Shown piece after piece: positions 10,233-17,597 of a stretch of 36,558 nt of DNA. The position numbers and the translations under genes are program-made. Every line of letters begins with the position of its first letter. Position 1 is the first letter of the stretch. The stretch spans positions 1-36,558 of the forward strand of contig JASCPG010000030.1 of NCBI GenBank assembly GCA_029960085.1, read 5' to 3'. The notes under the pieces were generated by a model that was not told the origin of the DNA, did not search any database, and saw only the letters and a program-made list of their open reading frames with translations. The stretch is from Microbacteriaceae bacterium PS02067 (GTDB lineage Bacteria > Actinomycetota > Actinomycetes > Actinomycetales > Microbacteriaceae).

Positions 10233-12730
10233 GGACGACCACCTCGTACCAGCGTCAGGACGTCCCGTCGTCGGGCGTCGGGGAGATAAGCGCGCGCGAT
10301 CGCCACGCCGATGCGGGGAAGGGCGAGCGGGTCGCCGTAGGCGAGATGCAGGCCCTCGTAGCGCGGGTGGAACTTCGCCTTGAACCGGAACAGCGAGGCG
10401 AAGCCGTACACCGGCTCGAGTGCGGCGGCGAGCCACACGAGGAAGACGTCCAGTGCCGTCGCCGCGTCCCCGCGGCGCTCGGCCCGGACGGCGAGCGGTG
10501 CGCCGGAGAGGCTGAGGAACGACAGCCCGTCGGCGGCGCCGCGCAGCGCCGTCTTCGCGATGAGGAACTCCATGACGCCGTTCGGCCCGTCCATCCGGCG
10601 GCGCATGAAGTCGAGGGTGCGCCCGACGAGGGCGCCGTCGCGCCACACGGGCATCCAGCTCGTGACTCCCTGCACGCGATCCTGCGCGTCGACCGCGACC
10701 ATCACGGCGACGTCGGGGTCGGATGCCTCGGCGAGTCCCCCCAGCGTGAATCGCATCTCCGGGAGCGCCTTCTCCGACACCCATGCCTCGCTGAGTTCGA
10801 CGATCTGCGCCGTGACGGAGGAGGGGAGATCGCTCCAGCGCGACCACACGGCGCGCATGCCCTCGCGCTCGGCGCGGACGACCGGCTGCCGGACCTTCTG
10901 CCAGGCCTTGCCGACGAGGTCGAAGCCGTCGAGGTCGACGAGGGTCTCCTCCGCGACAGGGAAGTGCGCCCACCCGCGTCGGTCGAGGGCCGGGAGGTAC
11001 TCGTCGCCGATGCTGTAGAACGCGACCGCCCAATCGTGCGCGACGCACATCGCGATGAAGCCGTCGAGCGCGTCCTCACCGTGCTCCGGCGCCCCGACGG
11101 GGCCGCCGACGGCCAGCGCCACGTCGCCGACGAGACGGTACGCGACGGCGGACTGCAGATCGTCCGCGTACCAGTACCTGTTGCCCTCCCACGTGCCCCA
11201 CCACGACACCGTGCCCCCACCGCGGCGCAGGAGCGCCCGATACAGCGTGCCGTCGCTGTCGGGAAGCCGGCCGCGCGAACGCAGCACGCGGACGAGCAGG
11301 ACGATGACGACCGCCCAGAACAGAACGCCCGTCCACTGGTACGCGAACAGCGCGGGTCCTCCATGCGGGTGGACGAGCGGCCCCGGTTCGATCCGCAGAC
11401 CGATCGGGACGAGGCGGCGCAGGGCATCGAGCAGTGCGCCACCCGGCGCGACCGACGCGTCGAAGTCGCGCCGGAACGAGACCGCCATGAGCGTCGAGAC
11501 ACCCACGACGACGACGGCCGTGGCGACGACCGCGATCGCCGCCCGCCGCACGACCGCGCGGTCGGCGCGGACGGTGAAGGCGCGACGGGAGCGGAAGACG
11601 GCGACGGCGAGCGCCGCGGGGAAGACGAGGTCTCCGAGGAGAGCGACGGTGACGTCGAGCGGGTCTCCGTACTCGCGCGCGTCGACACCGATCGTGAGCA
11701 GCAGGACGCTGTGCGCGACGAGGCCCGCCAGCACCGCGAGCACGAGGATGACGGCGGCCCGCCGCCCTGCGGCGAGGCCCCATGCCCCCACGAGCAGCAG
11801 CGCGAGGGGCACGAGCGCGACGAGCGCGGGCCCCGCGCCGCGCGTCACGACAGCGACGGTGACCTGGTCGCACGCGGCGAAGTAGTGACGCGCGCACGCC
11901 GCGGCCAGGTGCTGATCGACCTGGCTGAACAGGTCGGCGACGCGGGAGAGCGGACCGTGGCCTCCGTCGGTGAGGAGTGCGGCGAACGGCCCTACCGCCG
12001 CGACGGCGACGAGCGTCGCCAGCAGCGACCGCGTCTCGGCGAGCGAGCTGCGGTGCCACGCGTGCGGGCGTGACGAGCGCAGCAGCAGCATGCCCGCGAG
12101 GAGTCCGATCAGAGCTGCCGTGAGGCGGTACCACGACGCGGCATCCCCCGCGTAGAGCGCGAAGACGGCGAGGACGGCCATACCGATGAGCCGCACGCGA
12201 CGGCGCCAGAGGGCGGGAGCCTCCGCGGAGGCGAACATGACGGCGGCACTGATCGCGATCAGGGGGTCAGCGACGGGCGCCGGCGCCGTCTCGAAGGGCC
12301 GAAGCCCGGCCACGGTCCACAGCGCCGCCTGCGCGACCACGCCCACGGCGACGGAGATGGCCCCCAGCCCGACCAGGGCGATGAGGGCGCGCCACGCGCC
12401 GAGGACCGTCTCCGCCGCGCCGAGGAGCGTGAGCGAGAAGGCGACGGTGACGAGCGCCCCGATGACGGAGGACGGCGCCACGAGCGCCGTGAGGAGCGTC
12501 CAGCCCTGGCCGGCCTGCAGCACCTCCTGCACTCCGGCCGCGACGGGGATCCGAGGGGCGCCTGCGATGCTGCCACTCAGCACGCCGACGACGAGGCACA
12601 GGGCGGCGAAGCCGAGGGCGACCGGGTGGCGGCGCATCCAGGATGCGGCGAGTCGCGCCGCGGCAGGCGCCGGAGTCCGGCGTGCACCGGCGCCGGAATC
12701 GTCTCGTACGACACTCGGTTTCGCGTTCAC
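10229..12730 (-). CDS. MprF-like aminoacyl-phosphatidylglycerol (or -diacylglycerol) synthase
   Basis: This is an 833-aa integral membrane protein. The N-terminal 480 or so residues contain many hydrophobic helices (first one VALGFAALCLVVGVLSGSIA). The C-terminal domain (about 495-830) is the DUF2156/LPG-synthase fold, with SWWGTWEGNRYWYADD near its start and NGVMEFLIAKTALRGA further on. MprF-type enzymes move an amino acid from aminoacyl-tRNA to phosphatidylglycerol, lowering surface negative charge and giving resistance to cationic peptides; actinobacterial members may use alanine and diacylglycerol. GTG 12730 was chosen because CAGGATCG precedes it and the longer frame adds no family sequence. 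The stop overlaps the esterase start by four bases. The amino acid and lipid used are not readable. Confidence 0.87.
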   Translation of the reverse strand: MNAKPSVVRDDSGAGARRTPAPAAARLAASWMRRHPVALGFAALCLVVGVLSGSIAGAPRIPVAAGVQEVLQAGQGWTLLTALVAPSSVIGALVTVAFSLTLLGAAETVLGAWRALIALVGLGAISVAVGVVAQAALWTVAGLRPFETAPAPVADPLIAISAAVMFASAEAPALWRRRVRLIGMAVLAVFALYAGDAASWYRLTAALIGLLAGMLLLRSSRPHAWHRSSLAETRSLLATLVAVAAVGPFAALLTDGGHGPLSRVADLFSQVDQHLAAACARHYFAACDQVTVAVVTRGAGPALVALVPLALLLVGAWGLAAGRRAAVILVLAVLAGLVAHSVLLLTIGVDAREYGDPLDVTVALLGDLVFPAALAVAVFRSRRAFTVRADRAVVRRAAIAVVATAVVVVGVSTLMAVSFRRDFDASVAPGGALLDALRRLVPIGLRIEPGPLVHPHGGPALFAYQWTGVLFWAVVIVLLVRVLRSRGRLPDSDGTLYRALLRRGGGTVSWWGTWEGNRYWYADDLQSAVAYRLVGDVALAVGGPVGAPEHGEDALDGFIAMCVAHDWAVAFYSIGDEYLPALDRRGWAHFPVAEETLVDLDGFDLVGKAWQKVRQPVVRAEREGMRAVWSRWSDLPSSVTAQIVELSEAWVSEKALPEMRFTLGGLAEASDPDVAVMVAVDAQDRVQGVTSWMPVWRDGALVGRTLDFMRRRMDGPNGVMEFLIAKTALRGAADGLSFLSLSGAPLAVRAERRGDAATALDVFLVWLAAALEPVYGFASLFRFKAKFHPRYEGLHLAYGDPLALPRIGVAIARAYLPDARRRDVLTLVRGGRP

Positions 12731-12829
12731 CGATCCTGATCGTGGTCCTCGATACTGCGCGTTCGCTATGCCTGCGCTATGGCCGGAACGTGACTGTCCG
12801 ATGAGGCTCGACCGCGCCCGCATCGTCGG

Positions 12830-12935
12830 TCAACCGGCGGCGGGAAGCTCGATCCGCACGCGCGTCCCCTGTGAACGCGGCGGCCACGAGGACCGTCGAC
12901 AGGGCGATCGCGGTGAGACGGGATGTCGTGTTCAT
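12830..12935 (-). pseudogene. Scar: signal-peptide start fused to the 3' tail of a histidine kinase gene
   Basis: On the minus strand an ATG at 12935 opens a clear signal peptide (MNTTSRLTAIALSTVLVAAA, then FTG). Right after it, in a different reading frame, comes a stretch that reads GTRVRIELPAAG followed by a stop at 12830-12832. That is how many two-component sensor kinases end. The junction is near 12868, in a run of G. The simplest reading is a deletion that joined the first 22 or so codons of a secreted-protein gene to the end of a sensor kinase gene, losing what lay between. The ATG frame itself would run on to about 12777 as a nonsense tail. Confidence 0.5.
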
Positions 12936-12942
12936 GGCATCC

Positions 12943-12948
12943 ACGCTA
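12943..12948 (-). promoter_or_regulatory. -10 element of the scarred secreted-protein gene
   Basis: TAGCGT on the minus strand stands seven bases before the ATG at 12935. Together with the repeats just upstream it looks like an intact promoter that now drives only a remnant. Confidence 0.4.
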
Positions 12949-12957
12949 GAAGACCGA

Positions 12958-12985
12958 TGTCGCATCCGTGTCGCCGCGGTGTCGC
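12958..12985 (-). promoter_or_regulatory. Three phased GCGACA direct repeats, probable response-regulator operator
   Basis: GCGACA (TGTCGC on the plus strand) occurs at 12958-12963, 12969-12974 and 12980-12985, exactly 11 bp apart. An inverted copy sits at 12992-12997. Direct hexamers one helical turn apart, just upstream of a -10, are typical of OmpR/PhoB-type response regulators. The closest repeat is 9 bp from the -10 TAGCGT. Confidence 0.5.
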
Positions 12986-13054
12986 GATCCTGCGACAGGT
13001 GCTCCCGCACGTCCGCCGCGCGGATCAGCCGCGCTCCGGACGGTGGCGCCGGCG

Positions 13055-13300
13055 TCAGTGGTGCGCGGCCTGCTCGGCGCGCAGCCGCGCCAGCACCTGG
13101 TCGCGAAGCTCCTCGGGCGCGCTCTCCTTGCAGGCGCGCGCGACGACGGCGGTCAGGGTCGTCGCGACGAGAGCCTCTTCACGGCACGCCGGGCAGTTCT
13201 CCAGGTGCTCACGGATGTCGGAGTGCTCCGTCTTGCACATCTCGTTGCGGAGATACTCCTCCAGATCGGTGCGGGCTTTGTCGCAGCCGCAGTCGCTCAT
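13055..13300 (-). CDS. rsrA: Zinc-binding anti-sigma factor, RsrA/RshA type
   Basis: This 81-aa protein is the anti-sigma partner of the upstream ECF sigma factor. It has the zinc-binding anti-sigma signature His-x3-Cys-x2-Cys (HLENCPAC, about residues 32-39) and extra cysteines near the N-terminus (CGC at 4-6, C22). In RsrA, disulphide stress forms a disulphide, expels Zn2+ and releases the sigma factor, which induces thioredoxin and mycothiol genes. The start ATG overlaps the sigma stop (ATGA), fixing the partnership and the stoichiometry. The name follows Streptomyces; the mycobacterial name would be rshA. Confidence 0.9.
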   Translation of the reverse strand: MSDCGCDKARTDLEEYLRNEMCKTEHSDIREHLENCPACREEALVATTLTAVVARACKESAPEELRDQVLARLRAEQAAHH

Positions 13301-13989
13301 CTCGTGCTCCTCGTCTTCGCGGCGGGCACCTCGATGCCGCGCTCGCGCGCATAGTCCGCCAGCAGGTCACGGAGCATGCGCCGGCCACGGTGCAGGCGGC
13401 TCATGACGGTGCCGATCGGGGTTTTCATGATGTCCGCGATCTCCTGATACGCGAAGCCTTCGACATCGGCGAGGTACACCGCGAGCCGGAAGTCCTCGGG
13501 GATCGACTGCAGCGCATCCTTCACGACGGACGCCGGCATGTGGTCGATCGCCTCGGCCTCCGCCGAACGGCTACTCGTCGCCGTGGTCGATTCCGCACCG
13601 CCCAGCTGCCAGTCCTCGAGCTCATCGATCGTGCCCTGGTACGGCTCGCGCTGCTTCTTGCGGTACGTGTTGATGTACGTGTTCGTGAGGATCCGGTACA
13701 GCCACGCCTTGAGGTTCGTGCCCTGCGTGAAGGATGCCCAGGAGGCGAACGCCTTGACGAACGTCTCCTGCACGAGGTCGGCGGCATCGGCCGGGTTGCG
13801 GGTCATCCGCATCGCCGCCGCATAGAGCTGGTCCATGAACGGGAGCGCCTGTTCCTCGAACTGGGCGCGTCGGTCCGCGCTGGTGTCGGATGCCTCGGAT
13901 GTCTGCGGGTCTGTCGCCGCCTGCTCTTCCATCGCGGCCCAGTCTACGTCTGCCTCAAACGGCAGAACCGGTGCGAGCGTCGCTGTCAA
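13297..13989 (-). CDS. sigR: ECF sigma factor of the SigR/SigH (thiol-oxidative stress) group
   Basis: This is a 230-aa ECF sigma factor. Region 2 is clear ([38 protein letters not shown], about residues 62-108), and region 4 covers about 155-215 ([20 protein letters not shown]). Paired with an RsrA-type anti-sigma factor, it should direct transcription of thioredoxin, mycothiol and protease genes on thiol oxidation. The start is a TTG at 13989 with a strong GAAAGG six bases upstream; the first 45 or so residues form a poorly conserved extension. A GGGAAT-N19-GTT promoter of SigR type lies upstream, so the gene probably activates itself. Coupled to the anti-sigma gene by a four-base overlap. 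Confidence 0.93.
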   Translation of the reverse strand: MTATLAPVLPFEADVDWAAMEEQAATDPQTSEASDTSADRRAQFEEQALPFMDQLYAAAMRMTRNPADAADLVQETFVKAFASWASFTQGTNLKAWLYRILTNTYINTYRKKQREPYQGTIDELEDWQLGGAESTTATSSRSAEAEAIDHMPASVVKDALQSIPEDFRLAVYLADVEGFAYQEIADIMKTPIGTVMSRLHRGRRMLRDLLADYARERGIEVPAAKTRSTR

Positions 13990-14002
13990 CGGTCACCTTT
14001 CG

Positions 14003-14008
14003 ATTAGA
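14003..14008 (-). promoter_or_regulatory. Possible housekeeping -10 for sigR
   Basis: TCTAAT on the minus strand, about 14 bases upstream of the TTG start, resembles a sigma-70 -10 and could give basal sigR expression. Weak evidence: no clear -35. Confidence 0.3.
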
Positions 14009-14027
14009 GGGGGTCGGAGGGGTTCGT

Positions 14028-14033
14028 TAGGGT
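14028..14033 (+). promoter_or_regulatory. -10 element for aroA
   Basis: TAGGGT stands eight bases before the aroA ATG with no Shine-Dalgarno sequence, so the transcript would be nearly leaderless. It lies within three bases of the -10 of the opposing SigR-type promoter, so the two promoters occupy the same DNA. Confidence 0.45.
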
Positions 14034-14035
14034 AG

Positions 14036-14063
14036 AACCCGATGACCACGACCGGGTATTCCC
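14036..14063 (-). promoter_or_regulatory. SigR-type autoregulatory promoter
   Basis: On the minus strand GGGAAT (14058-14063) is followed by 19 bases and GTT (14036-14038), matching the known SigR/SigH consensus GGAAT-N18/19-GTT. Transcription would start near 14029, giving a leader of about 40 bases to the sigR TTG. The -35 lies inside the opening codons of aroA on the other strand. Confidence 0.7.
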
Positions 14064-15376
14064 TCTCCACGCCAGCCTCGTCGTCGTGGGCCGCCCCCCA
14101 TGTCGACCGACCCGTGCAGGCGGCGGTCGCCGTGCCCGGCTCGAAGTCGCTCACGAACCGCAAGCTCGTCCTCGCCGCACTCGCCGATTCGCCGTCCACG
14201 CTGACGGCACCGCTGCACTCCGAGGACTCCGACAGCATGATCCGGGCGCTCCGGGCGCTGGGTGTCGACATCGAAGAGGTGCCCGGCGCCGGCCGGTTCG
14301 GCTCGGACTTCAAGATCACGCCGCCCGCGACCCTCGGTGGCGATGTGACGATCGACTGCGGTCAGGCGGGCACGGTGATGCGCTTCATCGCCCCGATCGC
14401 GGGGCTCGCCCACGGCGACGTGACGATCACGGCCCACCCGACGGCCCTCCACCGCCCGATGGGCGAGATGATCAAGGCGCTGCGCGACGTGGGCGTCGAC
14501 ATCGACGACGGCGGCAACTGGTCGATGCCGTTCACGGTGCGCGGGCGCGGTCAGGTCCGCGGCGGCCGGGTCACGATCGACGCGAGCCACTCCAGCCAGT
14601 TCGTCTCGGGCCTGCTGCTGGCCGCGCCGCGCTTCGACGTCGGGCTCCACCTCATCCATTCCGGTGAGCGACTGCCCTCGATGCCCCACATCGACATGAC
14701 CGTCGAGACGCTCGCGCGTCGCGGCATCCAGATCGAGCACCCGAACCCGAACGAATGGGTGGTGCCCTCCGGCATCCCCCGCGGGCGGGATGCCGTGATC
14801 GAGCCGGATCTGTCGAATGCCGCCCCCTTCCTCGGCGCTGCGCTCCTCACCGGCGGCGCCGTGACGATCCCGGGCTGGCCGGCGTCGACGACCCAGCCGG
14901 GAGGCCTCCTCCCCGAGATCCTGACCCTTCTCGGCGCGCGGACGAGCCGCCGCGGCGGCGCGCTGACCGTGACCGGCACGGGTCGCATCGCCGGCGTCGA
15001 CCTCGACCTGTCGGCCGCGAGCGAGCTGACCCCGACGCTCTTCGCGCTCGCGGCGTTCGCGGATGCCCCGACGACGCTCCACGGCATCGGCCACATCCGC
15101 GGCCACGAGACCGACCGCATCGACGCCCTGGTGAGCAACCTGCGTGCCCTCGGCGGGCATGCCGAGGAGCTCCCCGACGGCATCCGCATCACCCCCGCAC
15201 CGCTGCACGGCGGCACCTGGCGCGCGCATCACGATCACCGGATCGCGACGGCGGGCGCCCTCATCGGCCTGCGCGTGCGCGGCGTCGAGGTCGACGACAT
15301 CGGCACCACCGCGAAGACGCTACCCGAGTTCCCCCAGCTGTGGCAGGACATGCTCGCCTCCGAAGGCGTCGAATGA
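14042..15376 (+). CDS. aroA: 3-phosphoshikimate 1-carboxyvinyltransferase (EPSP synthase)
   Basis: This 444-aa enzyme transfers the enolpyruvyl group of PEP to shikimate-3-phosphate in the shikimate pathway. Diagnostic segments are VPGSKSLTNR (about residues 31-40), the PEP loop DCGQAGTVMRF (about 106-116), LHRPMGEM (about 138-145) and the C-terminal HHDHRIATAGALIGL. The length is normal. It is followed after 21 bases by rsgA in the same reading frame. As in M. tuberculosis, aroA sits next to the thiol-stress sigma factor; here the two are divergent and share promoter DNA. Confidence 0.95.
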   Translation: MTTTGYSLSTPASSSWAAPHVDRPVQAAVAVPGSKSLTNRKLVLAALADSPSTLTAPLHSEDSDSMIRALRALGVDIEEVPGAGRFGSDFKITPPATLGGDVTIDCGQAGTVMRFIAPIAGLAHGDVTITAHPTALHRPMGEMIKALRDVGVDIDDGGNWSMPFTVRGRGQVRGGRVTIDASHSSQFVSGLLLAAPRFDVGLHLIHSGERLPSMPHIDMTVETLARRGIQIEHPNPNEWVVPSGIPRGRDAVIEPDLSNAAPFLGAALLTGGAVTIPGWPASTTQPGGLLPEILTLLGARTSRRGGALTVTGTGRIAGVDLDLSAASELTPTLFALAAFADAPTTLHGIGHIRGHETDRIDALVSNLRALGGHAEELPDGIRITPAPLHGGTWRAHHDHRIATAGALIGLRVRGVEVDDIGTTAKTLPEFPQLWQDMLASEGVE

Positions 15377-15392
15377 GCCCGGCGGACCGGGC
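15377..15392 (+). promoter_or_regulatory. Hairpin between aroA stop and rsgA start
   Basis: GCCCGG, loop CGGA, CCGGGC forms a perfect six-pair hairpin directly after the aroA stop and five bases before the rsgA ATG. No Shine-Dalgarno sequence is visible for rsgA, so the hairpin may influence how ribosomes pass from aroA to rsgA. There is no T-tract, so it is not an obvious terminator. Confidence 0.35.
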
Positions 15393-15397
15393 CTGAC

Positions 15398-16438
15398 ATG
15401 AGCTGGCTGGACGATCTCGACGACGACGACGAGCCGGAGTTCGACGAGGCCGACGTGCGCGTGCGCCCGAACCCGAAGGCCAACCGCCCTCGCACGAAGC
15501 GGCGCCCGGCGCACGCGGATGCGCGCGTCGCCCGCGTGCTCGGCGTGGACCGCGGTCGCTACACCGTGCTCCTGGACGAGGGCGGTCCGGATGAGCACAC
15601 GGCGCTCGCGACGCGGGCGCGCGAACTGCGCAAGCAGCCCATCGTGACGGGCGACCGTGCGCGCGTCGTCGGCGACTCGACCGGCGATGAGGGCACACTC
15701 GCCCGTATCGTCGGCATCGAGGAGCGGACCTCCCTGCTGCGGCGGAGCGCCGACGACACCGACCAGGTCGAGCGCATCATCGTCGCGAACGCCGACCAGA
15801 TGCTCGTCGTCGTCGCCGCCGCCGACCCCGAGCCGCGGCCGCGCCTCGTCGACCGCTACCTCATCGCAGCGCTCGACGCCGGCATCCATCCGCTCCTCGT
15901 CGTCACGAAGACCGACCTCGCCGATCCGACGGACTTCCTGGGCCACTTCGAAGGGCTCGAAGACCTCACGGTCTTCCGGAGCGGCACGGGCGACATGCCG
16001 GTCGAGGAGATCGGCGAGCATCTCGTGGGGCACTCCACCGTGTTCGTCGGCCACTCCGGCGTCGGCAAGTCGACGCTCGTGAACGCCCTCGTCCCGTCCG
16101 CCGACCGCGCGACGGGCCATGTCAACGAGGTCACGGGGCGGGGCCGTCACACCTCGAGCTCGACCGTCTCGTTGCGCTATGTCGGTGCGGCGGGGCGCGG
16201 GTGGGTCATCGACACGCCCGGTGTCCGCTCGTTCGGTCTCGGCCACGTCGACCCGGCGAACATCCTCAAGGCGTATCCCGACCTCGCAGCCGTCGCCGAG
16301 GACTGCCCGCGCGGCTGCACGCACCTCCCCGACGCGCCGGACTGCGCGATCATCGAGGCCGTCGCCGAAGGTCGGCTCGGCGAGCGTGGCGCCGCACGGC
16401 TCGACTCGCTGCAGCGCCTGCTGGCGACGTTCGCCTAA
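15398..16438 (+). CDS. rsgA: Ribosome small-subunit-dependent GTPase A
   Basis: This 346-aa protein is the circularly permuted GTPase RsgA (YjeQ), which acts in late 30S subunit maturation. It has an acidic N-terminus (DDLDDDDEPEFDE), an OB-like segment, then G motifs in permuted order: TKTD (G4, about residue 169), GHSGVGKST (G1, about 218-226) and DTPG (G3, about 271). A C-terminal zinc knuckle is suggested by CPRGCTH and a later DC. It directly follows aroA, in the same frame as aroA, and appears to depend on readthrough or reinitiation because no ribosome-binding site is visible. Confidence 0.93.
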   Translation: MSWLDDLDDDDEPEFDEADVRVRPNPKANRPRTKRRPAHADARVARVLGVDRGRYTVLLDEGGPDEHTALATRARELRKQPIVTGDRARVVGDSTGDEGTLARIVGIEERTSLLRRSADDTDQVERIIVANADQMLVVVAAADPEPRPRLVDRYLIAALDAGIHPLLVVTKTDLADPTDFLGHFEGLEDLTVFRSGTGDMPVEEIGEHLVGHSTVFVGHSGVGKSTLVNALVPSADRATGHVNEVTGRGRHTSSSTVSLRYVGAAGRGWVIDTPGVRSFGLGHVDPANILKAYPDLAAVAEDCPRGCTHLPDAPDCAIIEAVAEGRLGERGAARLDSLQRLLATFA

Positions 16439-16443
16439 GCGCG

Positions 16444-16459
16444 GCGGTCTTGCGACCGC
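16444..16459 (+). terminator. Hairpin after rsgA
   Basis: GCGGTC, loop TTGC, GACCGC gives a perfect six-pair stem right after the rsgA stop. There is no T-tract, so termination is only a possibility; it also lies immediately upstream of the bcp -10. Confidence 0.3.
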
Positions 16460-16462
16460 ACG

Positions 16463-16468
16463 TAGGGT
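16463..16468 (+). promoter_or_regulatory. Leaderless-type -10 for bcp
   Basis: TAGGGT is followed by exactly six bases (GGAAGC) and then the ATG of bcp. Although GGAAG could be read as a weak ribosome-binding site, the spacing to ATG is too short. The pattern matches seven other starts here. Confidence 0.5.
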
Positions 16469-16474
16469 GGAAGC

Positions 16475-16942
16475 ATGTCCCACCTCGAACCCGGATCCCC
16501 CGCGCCCGATTTCACCCTCACCGATCAGGACGCGCGCTCCGTGTCGCTCGCGGGGCTGCGTGGGCACCGCGTGATCCTCTTCTTCTACCCGGCGGCGATG
16601 ACCCCCGGGTGCACGAAGGAGGCGTGCGACTTCCGCGACAGCCTCGCCCCGCTGCAGGCCGCGGGCTACACCGTTCTCGGGATCTCCCGCGACAGTGAAG
16701 CGAAGCTCCGCGAGTTCCGCAGCCGCGACGGTCTCACCTACGACCTGCTGAGCGATCCCGACCACTCCGTCCACGAGGCCTACGGCGCGTGGGGCGAGAA
16801 GATGAACTACGGCAAGACCATCGAGGGGGTCATCCGCTCGACGTTCGTACTGGATGCCTCGGGCACCATCGAACACGCCCTGTACAACGTCCGGGCGACG
16901 GGCCACGTCGCGCGCCTGCGCCGCCTTCTCGACCTCGGCTGA
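16475..16942 (+). CDS. bcp: Thiol peroxidase / peroxiredoxin of the Bcp (PrxQ) group
   Basis: This 155-aa peroxiredoxin reduces H2O2 and organic hydroperoxides at the expense of thioredoxin. The peroxidatic cysteine lies in TPGCTKEACDFRD (about residue 46) and the second cysteine five residues later is the usual resolving cysteine of PrxQ. N-terminal GSPAPDFTLTDQD is typical. It lies near sigR/rsrA, consistent with an oxidative-stress neighbourhood, but I see no SigR-type promoter directly upstream. It converges on the membrane protein gene with one base between stops. Confidence 0.93.
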   Translation: MSHLEPGSPAPDFTLTDQDARSVSLAGLRGHRVILFFYPAAMTPGCTKEACDFRDSLAPLQAAGYTVLGISRDSEAKLREFRSRDGLTYDLLSDPDHSVHEAYGAWGEKMNYGKTIEGVIRSTFVLDASGTIEHALYNVRATGHVARLRRLLDLG

Positions 16943-16943
16943 C

Positions 16944-17342
16944 TCAGCGCGCCGGTCGATCCTCCTCGCGGCGCGCCGCGGCGGCACGGATCGCGACCAC
17001 CAGCACCGCGAAGGTGACGATCGCCGGTACCGCAAGCACACATGCGAACAGGGGCGCGGGGGTGGGACCGGTGACCGCTCCGAGCGCCACCGCGAGCGTC
17101 AGCAACTGTGTGACGATGCCCCCCGAGCGGCCCCACGACTGACCGCGCGCCACCGCGATGGCGAACCCGATGACCGCGAGCGCGCCGACGACGGTCAGCA
17201 CGATGAGGGCGATCGAACTGCCCGTGTCTTCGCTGTCGCCGGCGACGAGTGAGACGATCTCCCAGCCCGCGACGACGATCAGAGCGAGGCCCTGCACCCC
17301 GAGGAGGCCCGCTGCGGCGCGCTCCGCCGTGCTCGTGGTCAT
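16944..17342 (-). CDS. Small four-helix membrane protein, unknown function
   Basis: This is a 132-aa protein with four predicted hydrophobic helices (for example GLLGVQGLALIVVAGWEIV, then IALIVLTVVGALAVIGFAI, LLTLAVALGAVTG and a fourth near LAVPAIVTFAVLVVAI) and an Arg/Glu-rich tail. I chose ATG 17342 because the N-terminal part of the longer frame has no hydrophobic or conserved character; GGGAGG stands 12-17 bases upstream. No family is recognised with confidence. Similar small membrane proteins are common in Microbacteriaceae. It converges with bcp. Confidence 0.7.
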   Translation of the reverse strand: MTTSTAERAAAGLLGVQGLALIVVAGWEIVSLVAGDSEDTGSSIALIVLTVVGALAVIGFAIAVARGQSWGRSGGIVTQLLTLAVALGAVTGPTPAPLFACVLAVPAIVTFAVLVVAIRAAAARREEDRPAR

Positions 17343-17504
17343 GGCGCCGAGGCCTCCCGTCTCCGCCTGATCATGGCAGCTCTCCGCAGTTCGCGTGGAG
17401 CGGATACACAGCATTCGCGCACCGGAACTCGCCGTTCACTCTTGATTCATGCGAATGTGCATGGGACGATGGATGACGCAAGTGTGCTCCCACAGCGAAG
17501 TGGG

Positions 17505-17521
17505 GCGAGCATTTCGCTCGC
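17505..17521 (+). promoter_or_regulatory. Hairpin in the whiB1 leader
   Basis: GCGAGC, loop ATTTC, GCTCGC lies 76 bases upstream of the whiB1 start. It is followed by an unstructured A/C-rich stretch up to the ribosome-binding site AGGAG (17584-17588). It could stabilise or attenuate the whiB1 transcript. The 255-base gap holds nothing else I can name. Confidence 0.35.
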
Positions 17522-17597
17522 ACACCAACCAGGGTAACGGACACTCGAATGCCGTCCCCCCACTCACTTCACTTCCCGTATCAAGGAGCACCACAGT

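Larger units (their letters stand above)
12831..13054. other. Gap between the MprF-like gene and the anti-sigma gene
   Basis: The whole gap from 12731 to 13054 is 324 bases. It holds the deletion scar, its promoter and the phased repeats described separately. I see no intact gene in it. Confidence 0.6.

Noticed and set aside
14042..15376. Glyphosate-insensitive type of AroA
   Set aside because: The PEP loop keeps the glycine (CGQAGT) of ordinary enzymes and lacks the pattern of the class II insensitive group; sensitivity cannot be judged further from sequence.
17481..17494. TGTG-N4-CACA near the whiB1 leader as a CRP site
   Set aside because: CRP sites need six bases between the half-sites (TGTGA-N6-TCACA); here the spacing is four and the inner bases do not match.
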